Source: Saccoglossus kowalevskii (lineage: Eukaryota > Hemichordata > Enteropneusta > Harrimaniidae). From it: a DNA stretch of 24,310 bases. The stretch spans positions 374,136 to 398,445 of the forward strand of contig NW_003150760.1 of assembly GCF_000003605.2 (NCBI RefSeq), read 5' to 3'. The notes beneath the pieces are model-generated. The model did not search any database. It was not told the DNA's origin and saw only the letters and a program-made list of their open reading frames with translations. Below, piece after piece: positions 1-9,499 of this stretch. The position numbers and the translations under genes are program-made. Position 1 is the first letter of the stretch. Every line of letters starts with the position of its first letter.

Positions 1-1
1 A

Positions 2-280
2 AAAAAAGGGAACAAACAAGACAAAATTAAAGCAATTACCAGTGATGTAATCAGAAAATCATATAAAGATCAAGCAAAAACACATAAAATCACTGAACAT
101 TTACAAACTGTAAACACCAGAATGTACAACACTGACGAAACTGACTCAGAGGACTCTGATGGTGATGATCTCGTTGACAGTGCAGAGGAAATAGAGACTG
201 ATGACTTAATAGTTCCTTAAACTGTAGTGACGAGGTCAGGGAGAAGAGCTGGAACCTGGAAGCATGCAACGATTCATTAA
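2..280 (+). pseudogene. Acidic C-terminal tail, possibly end of a retroelement polyprotein (5' end outside window)
   Basis: The frame is open from the first base to a TAA at 218-220, about 72 codons. The first half is Lys/Gln-rich; the second half is strongly acidic (DETDSEDSDGDD, then EEIETDD). Past the stop the same frame continues for 19 codons to a TAA at 278-280 and reads TRSGRRAGTW. A basic TRSGR-type tail is common at the C-terminus of Ty3/gypsy-like integrases, so this may be the end of such a polyprotein with a nonsense codon near its end. An A-run and a G-run (301-320) follow, in the place where a polypurine tract would lie, but no LTR pair could be identified. The family assignment is an inference from about ten residues; an ordinary acidic host protein is possible. 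Confidence 0.3.
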
Positions 281-310
281 TGTAAATCTTTGTTTTAAAA
301 AAAAAATCAT

Positions 311-320
311 GGGGGGGGGG
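311..320. repeat. G homopolymer, possible polypurine tract
   Basis: Ten consecutive G residues directly after an A-rich stretch (299-306) and close behind the possible polyprotein tail. A second G-rich patch lies near 376-383. It could be a polypurine tract or simply an unstable homopolymer. Confidence 0.4.
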
Positions 321-408
321 CTATCATATTTTGTCTTTTTCTAAGGGGAGACAGCCCAATTCTTAATATACACCTAGGGGGGGACTTGTGATTATTTAAC
401 AATAAGAT

Positions 409-717
409 GTGAAATTCACCGACACCCCCTCGGTCAAATTAACTGGTGATTCCCTTACTTGCAGTCGCTCTGATGTTCGGCGCTTCCTGCAATATGCTCT
501 GGCATTGGTTTGTTCGTTAATTCAGGCAGAAATTGAGATGTTTCTTAAACGTCCAGGTGAGAGTTTCTACCAATGGCGGTATCGTGGCTTCCAACTGCGC
601 GTGCGCAATACAAAGTCTAAACAATTTGAAATCCCGCGGTTTATCATGATGATGCGTTGGGTATATCTATGTGATTATGAAATAAAATCATCCAAACCTC
701 GCATACATATCGAGTGA
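409..717 (+). CDS. Hypothetical 102-codon reading frame
   Basis: This is an uninterrupted plus-strand frame between the G-rich patches and the DIRS element. It opens at a GTG at 409; the first in-frame ATG is near 538, so the upstream part would need a spliced start. The product is basic, with patches such as FLKRPG and RYRGFQLRVRN, and no signal peptide, membrane segment or Cys cluster. The sequence tttacttgcag near 455-465 could be a splice acceptor. I do not recognise the protein. The length is only modestly above chance for this composition, so it may be a LTR-derived or random frame. Confidence 0.2.
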   Translation: MKFTDTPSVKLTGDSLTCSRSDVRRFLQYALALVCSLIQAEIEMFLKRPGESFYQWRYRGFQLRVRNTKSKQFEIPRFIMMMRWVYLCDYEIKSSKPRIHIE

Positions 718-887
718 CCTAATAAACTCTGTACTAAAACCCTGTAAACATGGGACAAAATACAATGTTCCAGGATAAAACAAAAGGAACAAATCTAATC
801 TGTAATAATAAATTTGACGTGAAAACAAGGTGTGACAACTACATAGAATTCCAATCAAACTTCACTTCTGGAAGTTAGTTTAATTTT

Positions 888-926
888 TAAATTCTATTAT
901 TACGTCATCACTTCACACGAGATTAC
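888..926 (-). repeat. DIRS inverted terminal repeat, 3' side
   Basis: The reverse complement of this stretch matches 4748-4784 (gtaatctcg, gtgaagtgatga and aatagaat blocks in the same order with short gaps). The two copies flank the Gag-RT-RNase H-YR coding region in inverted orientation, as the terminal repeats of DIRS elements do. Confidence 0.55.
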
Positions 927-989
927 TTGAAATCTATTATACAGAAGTAATAAATAAAATAACTTTAAATTCAGTGATAGTTGCCTTTA

Positions 990-2015
990 CTAAAACAGTA
1001 CTCCTGTAGAGAAGGTGTTTTCTGCACAAATTGGTTTGTCATAATACTTTGCAAATGTACTTGTGAAAGGCCACCCTGCAATAGACAATACATGTTCAAC
1101 TGGCACAAAATTACTTTTGGCCCTAGAGGTAGCAGCGGATCTCACACTGAGCTTTAAATGAATTTGTGTCAATACCTGATCTTGCTAAGACCTCTCATAT
1201 CCACCTGCTTAATATACTATTCGTTACAGCCCTATGAGGCTTCACATAACTGATAAACAACTGAGTGTCTGTCTTATTTCATTGGTAAGCAATAAATATT
1301 CTTTTAATACTACACAGACACACAATCTCCTGTCTGGAGGACAAGCTTTCAACTTAACTGGGGGGGGGGGGGTAACATACCCAGGCTTACTTTGCCTAAT
1401 TAATTTCTGAACGACAAAGGTGTATGACGACTTTCCAACAGTCATATACTAGACATCTAAAAGGTGCAAAGACTGCTTAGAGACATCTCATGTTTCCAGA
1501 TATCTAGGCACTGTAGCCTCAAATTATATACACTTTTCATGAATCTAATAACAAGAGTACGTGTCCTCAGACAACAAATCCTCAGATATACAGATCTAGC
1601 TGCGTTTAGAGCAGAATATCCCAAACCAGATTCGAACAGTTTAGTAAAAAAAATCAAAGAGTACATTTATATCTGCATGAAAAGAATCTTTCTTGACTTT
1701 ATCTCTATTTCCTTGTATAAATTGAGTACCGTTTCCTTGTATCTCTTCTCCAAATCTGCAACATGATTTCTGTTGTTGCTCTAGCAAGTTTACACTTTTC
1801 CTGTGATGTCCGGATATCTTGCATGCCATTAGTGACATATCCTTCCACAGTGGATGCACTTCCGCTATGGTCTGAAGTAGATCCTGTTTCTTCAGAAGAA
1901 CAAGTGATGTCGCCACTAACATTCCCAGTGGCTTCGTAAACCAAAGCTGGGTTGGCCAAATCAGTGCTATTATAATTTCTTCTGCTTTGTCTAGACAGAC
2001 CTTTTGAAGACACAT
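990..2015 (-). pseudogene. DIRS tyrosine recombinase (YR), broken
   Basis: The recombinase would integrate a circular DIRS intermediate. Pieces in order: an N-terminal SAM-like DNA-binding part near 1780-1705 (ending IWRRDTRKRYSIYTRK) and 1660-1530 (TKLFESGLGYSALNAARS, then IRFMKSVYNLRL); a segment before the second catalytic box at 1440-1243 (SKPGYVTPPPP, DRRLCV, LKEYLL); and the C-terminal boxes at 1172-990 with SVRSAATSRAK, a GW at about 1076-1071 and FAKYYDKPI, the presumed catalytic Tyr at 1044-1046. The block between about 1457 and 1440 that should hold the first catalytic Arg is missing, and the His of the HxxR box is lost to a 2-base deletion near 1148. A TGA also interrupts the link near 1188. 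Identity is firm from the combined motifs; the enzyme is inactive. Confidence 0.85.
1360..1372. repeat. G13 homopolymer inside YR frame
   Basis: Thirteen G residues, read on the minus strand as a run of Pro codons in the recombinase pseudogene. DIRS recombinases carry a short Pro stretch here, so the run probably expanded from CCN codons. Confidence 0.7.
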
Positions 2016-2059
2016 CCTATTACACTGAAAAGGGGAAAAGCATAGGAATAAGTGCCATG

Positions 2060-2810
2060 TCAGTTAAATGTCAAAGCATTAATATATTTCTCATCTGGAT
2101 CTGGCTTCCATGAGACAAATATTTCAAGTTGTGTAATAAGTCTAGATGCATAACGATCTATATTAGGGCTGTAAAACCTCGTGGTTACCTTTTCAAATAT
2201 ATAAGGATCTAATTTCCAGTTAGTGTCGTCCTGAAACTTTCTAGATTCATGGTCAGCCTCTACACTTAATATTTCTAGAATATGTGCAACTGTAAGCCAT
2301 ACCCTTGGTTATTTCATTACAAATGTTTTACTTTACACCACCCATGTGATTGGGGTATAAGCAACTGCAGTTGTATTATCAAGCAGCAATTCCACATGCG
2401 TCCCTGTAGAACAAAAGGATTTAAGAGCAAAAGTTGCTGCTCGTAACTCCAAAAAACTAATATGATTTAAGGCATCTTGCTCATCCCAAGAGCCTCCAGT
2501 CTTTATTTTGACAAGCTGCTCCCCAGCTAACTTGAGAAGCGTCAGATGTTATTTAACCCACCATAATAAATTATCTTTCATAACTGCAGTAATGATCATG
2601 TATGCATCAAACTTGCCCTTATTTAATTGTAATCCTCTTGCCTTTTAAATTTCTAAAGATTTGATAAATAATGGCGTATACTCTACAGCTGGTACACTAT
2701 ATTCAATACACCAACAACCTTGGCAACAGTACGGATTTTTTCTCTATCTTTCCGTAATAATAATGTACACTCACTTACTATTCTCTCCAACTTCAATGGA
2801 GTCAAGTTAC
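2060..2810 (-). pseudogene. DIRS RNase H domain, broken
   Basis: Directly downstream of the RT on the minus strand. Pieces read: TPLKLERIVSECTLLLRKDR (2807-2740), an in-frame relic with a stop near 2700-2560 (EYTPLFIKSLEI, then LQLNKGKFDAYM), SFLELRAATFALKSF with HVELLLDNTTAVAY (about 2460-2350), and an 80-codon open stretch to a TGA at 2060-2062 with VEADHESRKFQDDTNWKLDP. The D-N-T-T-A-V-A-Y and V-E-A-D-x-x-S-R patterns are the RNase H motifs of DIRS and related RTs. It would degrade RNA in the RNA:DNA hybrid. At least three frameshifts separate the pieces. Confidence 0.75.
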
Positions 2811-2812
2811 TG

Positions 2813-3564
2813 TCATTGAAACCAAGAAATACAATCTCTTGAGTTGGGGATGTGACAGATTTTTTCGGAATGTGGTATGAAACCCAGCTTTGAAACTAAA
2901 TCTAATGTGTCGCGTACATTCTGGTTGAACTCTCTTATAGTGTCGCCCACTAATAAAGAATCATCAATATAGCCAAGGTTGACATGGCCTAACTTTCTCA
3001 ATGTGGAATAAACAGGGTTGAGTAGTTTTGTAAATAAGCGAGGTGCACTCGCAAACTCATTTGGAAGACAGATATATTGAAACAGCTGTTGTTTCCATTC
3101 AAATTTGAGATATTTCTGGTGTTCCTCATCAATAGGAACAGAATAATATGCATCCTGTAAATCAATAGATGCCATGTAACTACCAGGGGAAATAAGTTTG
3201 ACGGCTGTCTCAAACATATCCATCTTAAAATGATGGTATGCCAAATGAAATCTTTCAAATTTAGGATCATTCTATAACTACCATTTTTTTAGGACACACA
3301 AAAACTTTCTTATCCAGTAATTACTGGATTTCTTTTTTCAATAACTATTTCCTCCGCACTACTAAGAGGATATGATTTAGGAACCTTAATCTGTATTGAA
3401 TTTCGTGTAAATTCAATATGGCCATGTGAAACCAAATCAAGTATTCTCTCATCACAAGTAATATCACCCCACATATTAATGAAGTATTTAAGTCTTCCTG
3501 CTTCAAAGCTGACTTTATTAACTTTTACATCGCTTACCTGAGAGCTCTTTGTTTCAGTGCTCAT
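2813..3564 (-). pseudogene. DIRS reverse transcriptase, broken
   Basis: The N-terminal extension (3564-3310) contains AGRLKYFINMWGDITCDERI, typical of the region before the DIRS RT. A stop at 3310 and a frame change lead to MILNLK (near 3268), then a 143-codon open frame 3244-2813. That frame holds HHFKMD, the motif A aspartates in SIDLQDAYY (residues 28 and 31), CLPNEFASAPR (the usual G after LPN is E) and the catalytic GYIDDSLLVGD, with YIDD at 2971-2960. The frame then shifts near 2825 into the RNase H link. RT copies the element's RNA. The catalytic motifs survive, but the frame breaks make it a pseudogene. Confidence 0.88.
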
Positions 3565-3604
3565 TTTGACTGTTTGGCTGTCTGTGTCTTTTAATAGTTT
3601 TTAG

Positions 3605-4546
3605 AATAGTCAAATTTCTGTTGGCGCTGGTATCAGCCACGTCCTCTTACTCTAAATGTAAATACACGACATCTGGACTTTCCTCGAGTTCCAGTCTTTT
3701 GCCAGGAATTCTGACTAATTTTATGTGCCATTAGATTAACCCCCTTTATATCTTTCGCTCTTTTAGTGACATCATCACCAAATAGGTTATCCGTAAATGG
3801 TACAGTGGTAGATCAGGTTTCATACAATCTCTTCCACGTAGATTGAGCAAACGATTAGCATGACACAAACAAGTGTCTAAATCTAACCACTTCTTATATT
3901 CAGGCAATTTTGCCAGTTCATCTACCAGTTTAACAACAACTGCAGATCCCTTCACAAGGGCAGTCTGTGCAATTTAGAATTTTGTGTCGAGAGTCCTGAT
4001 TTCTGGGCTAACACCAACTGATTTACTCTCACTTTAGCAAGACCTTCACAACTCTCTGGTCTATTATATCTTTTAGACAAATCGTCAGCAATTCCATCAT
4101 TGACTGGCTCGTCGCACTTTACTTTGATTACAAATTTGTCAGCCATACTCTTGAACAGACTCGGACTGGACTCTCCAGCGTGTTCAGTATTATTTGCGTC
4201 GCCATTGTTATCATGAGGTCTTACTGACGTTTTCTGTTTCTTGTTAAGATTTCTCTCCATGGGGTTATCCAAATCAACACCACATTGGTTATCACCATAT
4301 ATAATACTCGAAGGCTTCCTGAAATGTGTCCACTCTTGTAGAAAGTGAAGAAATAGTCTCGCATTGCTTTGTTTGATTTTCTTGAATAGTTTTTAACAAT
4401 CCCAAAATGGCTTTCGTATCCGACGTGCATTCTTTATCAACTGTTACTTTTCTTTGTTTTAGCCACAGCACATGTGGCTGGCGAGACATTCTTTTATGAG
4501 ATGGTTTGCCCTCGACCTCAGCCATAGCATCAGCTCTTGCCAGCAT
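3605..4546 (-). pseudogene. DIRS Gag-like protein, broken
   Basis: This is the first coding unit of the DIRS element on the minus strand. The N-terminal part (4546-4292, ATG near 4545) has a helical ENQTKQCETISSLSTR stretch. It continues after a frameshift at 4272-3952 with RYNRPESCEGLAKVRVNQ, shifts again near 3970 to 3955-3746 (KGSAVVVKLVDELAKL, then ANRLLNLRGRDCMKPDL), and ends in a third frame with DNLFGDDVTKRAKDI and a basic tail near 3640. The RPExCEGL-x-x-x-RVN pattern and the LFGDDV motif belong to DIRS Gag proteins. Gag would package the element's RNA. The three frames and missing joins make it inactive. Confidence 0.75.
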
Positions 4547-4747
4547 ATTTAAATGTTCAACTTTTGAAAAGAAGAACGTGGATAAACAATTACGTTGTTT
4601 AATAACGACAGTACAATAGACTGTTAGACAAGTAACACGTTACCTCAGTAAATAAGTGTCACAATTGTGACAGAGACCAATTTCATGCGGACGGATTCAG
4701 CAACATATCCAGCCTCGTTGAAAGGCTACAGGACACTGAATATGCAT

Positions 4748-4784
4748 GTAATCTCGAGTGAAGTGATGATACAATAGAATGTAA
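4748..4784 (+). repeat. DIRS inverted terminal repeat, 5' side
   Basis: Inverted partner of 888-926; about 31 of 36 aligned bases agree by eye. It lies upstream of the Gag start on the minus strand. Confidence 0.55.
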
Positions 4785-5112
4785 CACTTTCTTCACATGT
4801 ATCTGAACTCATTTAATACAGGGTTAATACACTTCCTTTATTGACCTGCATTCACATTAAATACAATCATTGTATTTCCTGTGTATAAATATTAAATACA
4901 GATTAATACACGGACCTATCTTCCTGGTTTCACTTGAGCAGGCATTTATACAAAGCTAGCTAAATACATAACTTTTATTTTCGTGGAATCACATTGATTT
5001 GTATAAATACACCTAAATGTCATAGTATTTATTTATTTGAGGATTGTTTTAAAACAAGTTTAACGGACAGAAAGTTTCATTAAAGAGCCAGCATTCTGCC
5101 TTTCCACAACAT
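4785..5112. other. AT-rich spacer with palindromes
   Basis: No coding signal was seen. The stretch is rich in AATAC/GTATT words and contains a palindrome at 4859-4877 (aaatacaat, a central c, then attgtattt). A block near 4835-4866 resembles the inverse of 8835-8875 on the far side of the TNP2 transposase, so it may belong to that element's terminal region. Confidence 0.35.
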
Positions 5113-7365
5113 CGATCACGTCTAAAGCAATGTGGTGAAGTGTTACTAAAAAAGGTAAAAGGACAAAATGGTCGAGAGTACTTGTATCCCAAGAAAGTTT
5201 GTTGCTATAGCAGTCTAGTTACATCTGTTAGAAGACCTGGACCTTACAACTGATTGCAACAACTCAAGAGCAAGACAACCAGGAGAAAACATTTTAAATG
5301 ACGGGGACTTTTTAATGAAGGATATTTCAAAAGCAAATTTAACTAGAGTCTTACATTGATTGTGGACTGTTTGCAGCCATGTGACCGTACACCATATTCT
5401 GTTCGTGCATTATACATCATAACAAACAGTTAGCCACGTGAAGAAAGATTTAAATAAGAGAACGTTATATTAATGTGTTTACTACCTGGTCCTAAAGAAC
5501 AGAAAAAAGAAATGAATTCATATTTAGAGCCATTGGTAAATGAACTTCAACAACTGCTAGTTGGGGTGAAGATGAATGATGGTTCCAAAATAGGGAATAT
5601 ATACAAAGCGGTGCTCATGTGTGTATCAAGTGACATTCCAGCTACTCTGAAATGTGGAAGATTTTTTGTACATGGTGCCTAACAAGGTTAGTAATTCTAA
5701 CATAATTGCATCTGTGCAAATGTGCAAAGATATTTTTCAGCCAGTATACAGGCTTTTTCTTGGACCCCACAAATGGTGCTTGCAGATTTAATTGGTTCTG
5801 TACTTAGAACCTTATTGTTAAATAAATCAACAGATTTCCCTTTGGTTTGTACATTTATATTTAATGGTATTCTTTCATTTGCAGGTTACAGTAAATGTCT
5901 AAAAACATTCCCACATGCAGCTTTTGGAGATAAGACAAACTATGGTGACTTTGATGCTGAGACCTACCCAGTACGCAGTGACAATGACCATAAGTGCTAT
6001 GGGTTCCAATCCTTGCATGCAAAGAATCCTAAGGAACAGTCAAACATTGAAAGAGAATTTGGTGCTAGATGGACAAATTTCCTAAGTTACGCCTGTACGT
6101 TTTCATGTACAGTTGTGGATCCCATGCATAATTTGCTGTTGGGTACAGCCAAACATGTAACTAAATTGTGGAAAGATACAGGAATTATAGATTCAGCTAA
6201 GATGGATGAAACTCAAGTCTGTATGGATAAAATGAAAGTTTTTTTCAACTATTGGACGAAATCACAACAAAATAGCTTCTGGTTTCTCTGCTGATCAGTG
6301 GAAAAACTGGGTTTGTGTATATTCCCTATTTGCCCTGAAAGATGCTATTCCTGAGGAACATTACGAGTGCTGGAAGTTGTTGTTGATGCCTGTAAGATCT
6401 CAGTGAAGAAACATACAGTGCAAATAAAATATTGAGAGACTTTTGTGAAGCTTTTGCAAAGCTCAATGGGAGTGATAAATGCACAATGAATATGCATTTG
6501 CACGTAAAATATGTTGGTCTTGTGTGTAGCTTTTGGTGTTTTTCATTGGAGAAATTCAATGGGATTCTGGGTTCTTACCCCCAAAATAATCATTCAATAA
6601 CTGTTCAACTAACGCGACGATTTCTTAAAGGTCAGCAAGTTATAGATGTACAATTCCCACCCGAATACAGTGACATGCAGAGCATATTGGACTTTGATAC
6701 ATCACAAGGAATTTTATCCCAAACAAAAGCCGTTGAACCAAGCCATTCTGGTTTAAATCCTAATATAAGTGCTTGTGGTTTTACAGACGATTGCAGTGTA
6801 GTTGTGTTGCCAACACAGTGTGCATATAATTTTGATGATGATGAAGTATCAGGGCTTCGTGAGATGTATGCAAAGATGTATCCATCTAAGTCATGCACAG
6901 TAATGCAACTAGCTGAGCAATGCAAAAGGGCCAAGTTTTATAATACTATTTTTTGTACTAGGTTATCCAGGGGAGAAACATCGTCATGTATATATGCCAA
7001 GTGGATTGGGGATGAAGCTGTCAGGAGTGTGTTTCAAATTGATCCAAGTGCACAGCCAAGACCAGGGTCCATTATCAAATTTGTTAGAGTGACCCAGATG
7101 GTAACAAGGATATAGTGTCTCACATTTTTGCTCAGGTATCTTGGTACAAGAAACACCCTATGCATGCATAAAATGGTTCACATGTTCAAGATTGGGGGAC
7201 AGATTTGGAATGTGTTGAAGGTGCTTCCTTCATGCCGATACTGCGCACAATAGGGCACAGCATTTCAGATGAACACACTATACATTTTCCATATTGCAGG
7301 TCAACTGGGGAGAATGTTACTGTGATTGTACCATCAGCCCTGTGTATTTCAGTAATAAAATGAAA
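5113..7365 (+). pseudogene. CACTA/EnSpm (TNP2-like) transposase, broken
   Basis: A DDE-type cut-and-paste transposase. Exon 1 (about 5113-5686) reads QCGEVLLKKVKGQNGREYLY, then SLTLIVDC with the first likely catalytic Asp at 5365-5367 (normally DG, here DC), PYSVRALYIIT, PREERFK and LLPGPKEQKKEMNSYLEPLV. In-frame stops lie at 5431, 5455 and 5680; a frameshifted patch occupies about 5245-5350. After an intron, exon 2 reads GYSKCLKTFP and VVDPMHNLLLGTAKH (second Asp), then frameshifts into SADQWKNW (near 6290), RDFCEAFAKLNG, NMHLHVKYVGL and FSLEKFNGILGSYPQNN (6432 on). The C-terminal part ends in RPGSIIKFVRV, then after another shift FAQVSWYKKHP to about 7365. The motif order matches TNP2 transposases throughout. 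At least four frameshifts follow the intron. No CACTA termini were found. Confidence 0.85.
5687..5884 (+). other. Intron in TNP2-like transposase (198 bp, phase 1)
   Basis: The donor aacaag|gttagt and acceptor cattt-gcag|gttaca join codons so that the Gly of the conserved GxSKC motif is formed across the junction (g + gt). The reading frame on both sides is the same after removal, and the intron contains stretches with no family similarity. This supports a real, once-spliced intron and marks the element as eukaryotic. Confidence 0.7.
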
Positions 7366-7728
7366 ATGAATACAGTATATATTGTGAACTAAAAAACATT
7401 TAAGGGGTTAGCATACATTTAAAGTGTGTTCATTTTAATATTTATTTTTATTTTAAATTATTGACGGTTAGAAGAGCATCTATGACTGCTTTTTATTCTA
7501 TACAACAACTCCACTCTATAAGGTTTATTTCTATTGCAAAACATTGCCACTTGTGAATGTTTATAAACACAACCCACACAAGCACAACATTTGCATAAAA
7601 ATAATCCTAATTGACACTTAATGAAAGTTTGAATACTACAAAGTTTATGTGCTTATGTTATTAAAGTATCAGTCATTTAATCAATTGACATAGCGGAATG
7701 ATGATCAACAAGCACACGTGTATACATT
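7366..7728. other. AT-rich noncoding stretch
   Basis: Downstream of the transposase, with several aataaa-like words and no open frame of note. It is probably the 3' flank of the TNP2 element or intergenic DNA. Confidence 0.4.
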
Positions 7729-8041
7729 TTGTGTGGGAAGACGCCAGTGTCCGACGAGGCTCGACTATCATTAAAATTGTCAGCCCGTGATTCATACAAC
7801 CACCCACTAAGTGACAGTGATACAACTGACTCGGAGTTGGACTCGGGAGAGGAATTTTCCGTGGCAGACTGTATTGTCGATCCTTCACATAGTGTTTCTG
7901 CGAAAAAGATCAAAGTCGATACCTGTTCGGATGGAGAGTGACGAACTTCACGGCTCGCTACAACCGGTTGACATGGGCATACTTAAAGAAAATTTGAACA
8001 ATTACGTCCGAAATGCTACCTGCCTAACAGGAACAGTTTAA
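7729..8041 (+). pseudogene. Short acidic reading frame, unknown
   Basis: A 70-codon frame with ATG at 7729 has an acidic Ser/Asp patch (SDSDTTDSELDSGEEF) and a Lys-rich AKKIKV, and stops at 7939-7941. The overlapping +1 frame stays open to 8041 and continues with ESDELHGSLQPVDMGILKEN, so a single frameshift near 7935 may divide one original protein of about 100 residues. An AATAAA-like word lies near 8090. Composition is less AT-rich than the flanks. It could be the N-terminus of a transposon regulatory protein or a host exon; I do not recognise it. Confidence 0.3.
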
Positions 8042-9370
8042 AGAACGTTCAACGTTTCGGTTGGGGTTGTTATGTTGTTTATTTCATCAGAATAAAAACA
8101 AATGAAAATACTTAAAGTAATTAAATAGATAAAATAAAAAATCTGATGAGGACTGTGAAAATAGTTCTACTGAACTAGTCTAGTCCACAGCCCTGCCATG
8201 CTAGTAAACTTATGTGCATAGGTCATTGACAGACAGAAATTATTAATAATTTTAAATCTATATTAGGAAACAAAATAGATGAAAAATACAATTCATCAAT
8301 AACTATTTGTCAAAAAAGTGAATTCGCATTTTTCCTTCGAAAGTGACAATAAAGATTGCCCTCAAAAAACATCCCCTGACGTCCTGTCGTCGTAAAAAAT
8401 TGTTAGAATGTTAAGTCAACAGGAAGACTGTTCTGGCAACTCCGGTATTGGAAAAGGTCGACGTGCCATGAATTTAAATTCGCTGGTTATATAGGATTGC
8501 CGGCACCATTGAACCAAGCCCCCTTCCAAAACCACACAAAAGAGGCCAGTAGATGTTAATGCAGCAGCGGGGGGGGGGGGTTGTGTCGTGTTGAATAAGG
8601 GAATTGTTCAAAACATATCTTCAAATGTCTCAGCGTGTACATGACCATATAGTCCCGTTAAGACCAATTCCATATGTGGACGATTTACCTGCACAGCGCC
8701 CCCCCCCCTTCCCCTCGTGTGGAGACTCCAGTCCGTCAATCCCCTCACCAGTATAATTATGTGCCAGTATGTGATCAGTATATTTAATTAGATGCATATG
8801 TATTTACTTGTATTTGGCAAATACATACTGTATTCACAATGCATTTACAAGAGTGCAATTGCAGCTGAATAAAGGTATGAATACAAGAAATGTATTCAGT
8901 TTCCTATTTTCATGTGTGTCACACTGTATTTACCAAAGATACAGGCTTTAATAAATGCCGGTACTTAACAATATTTTCGCTATTTCACCTAGTTACCTCT
9001 TCTGGAAGGAACACGAGAAACATTTTAGACAGCTTATTTGCTCTATTACTTATTTGGTTGAGGAAAGACAATTGGAAGTACTTGCGGCTCAAATTGTTTA
9101 TCTGGAAACAGGCAAAATTTAAGATTTATTTTTGGAACGAAATAATCAGGCCCATAAGCTCAGCTCCACAAATGTTTTAACTAACAAACGTATAGAGAAT
9201 TGATGGCACAGTGTCACTGCTTTCAATAAAAACAAAGAAGTTATAAACAAAATATCACTAAAACACATTTGCATACCAATCCACTAAGAGCATTAACAAC
9301 ATTGCAATTCAATTAAAACATTTGAGCTCTCTTAGCACTACAATTTCAGGTCTCTGACAGAACAAATTTT
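8042..9370. other. Noncoding stretch with paired G and C runs
   Basis: No convincing gene. It contains a G12 run (8569-8580), a C10 run (8699-8708), and an AATAC/GTATT palindrome cluster at 8790-8900, including gaatacaagaaatgtattc. A 96-codon frame at 8890-9180 has no recognisable motif and is probably random. Confidence 0.5.
8569..8708. repeat. G12 and C10 homopolymers, potential long hairpin
   Basis: A G run at 8569-8580 and a C run at 8699-8708 could pair across a loop of about 118 bases. Confidence 0.4.
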
Positions 9371-9499
9371 TTCATAGAATTCACATATCAGTATCATCTG
9401 AATGGTATACATTCCTTGATAGAAGGATTTGTCAGTCATCAGAAGATGAGACAGACACTGGACAAGGTAAAATCTGATTTATCATTATCAAATGATGCT

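Larger units (their letters stand above)
888..4784 (-). mobile_element. Degenerate DIRS-type retrotransposon
   Basis: Read on the minus strand, the segment gives, in order, a DIRS Gag, a reverse transcriptase with YIDD, an RNase H and a tyrosine recombinase, all in pieces separated by frameshifts. This order is diagnostic of DIRS elements, which replicate through RT but integrate by a tyrosine recombinase rather than a DDE integrase. Short inverted repeats lie just outside the coding part (888-926 and 4748-4784), giving an element of about 3.9 kb, somewhat shorter than usual for the family. At least six frameshifts, several stops and a deletion inside the recombinase show it is dead. No methyltransferase domain, present in some DIRS elements, was seen. 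Confidence 0.85.

Noticed and set aside
1464-1766. 100-codon plus-strand frame
   Set aside because: Lies antisense to the DIRS recombinase, whose minus-strand motifs explain the open frame.
1641-2015. 124-codon minus-strand frame
   Set aside because: Overlaps other recombinase pieces; only parts fit the family, so it was merged into the broken YR entry rather than called as a gene.
888-4784. DIRS methyltransferase domain
   Set aside because: No motif seen between RNase H and YR.
5113-7365. 5'-CACTA terminal motifs for the TNP2 element
   Set aside because: No matching inverted CACTA/TAGTG pair found near the coding part.
7677-7913. Minus-strand frames of 71 and 78 codons
   Set aside because: Antisense to the acidic plus-strand frame; no motif.
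8890-9180. 96-codon plus-strand frame
   Set aside because: No recognisable motif, AT-driven composition, length near chance.
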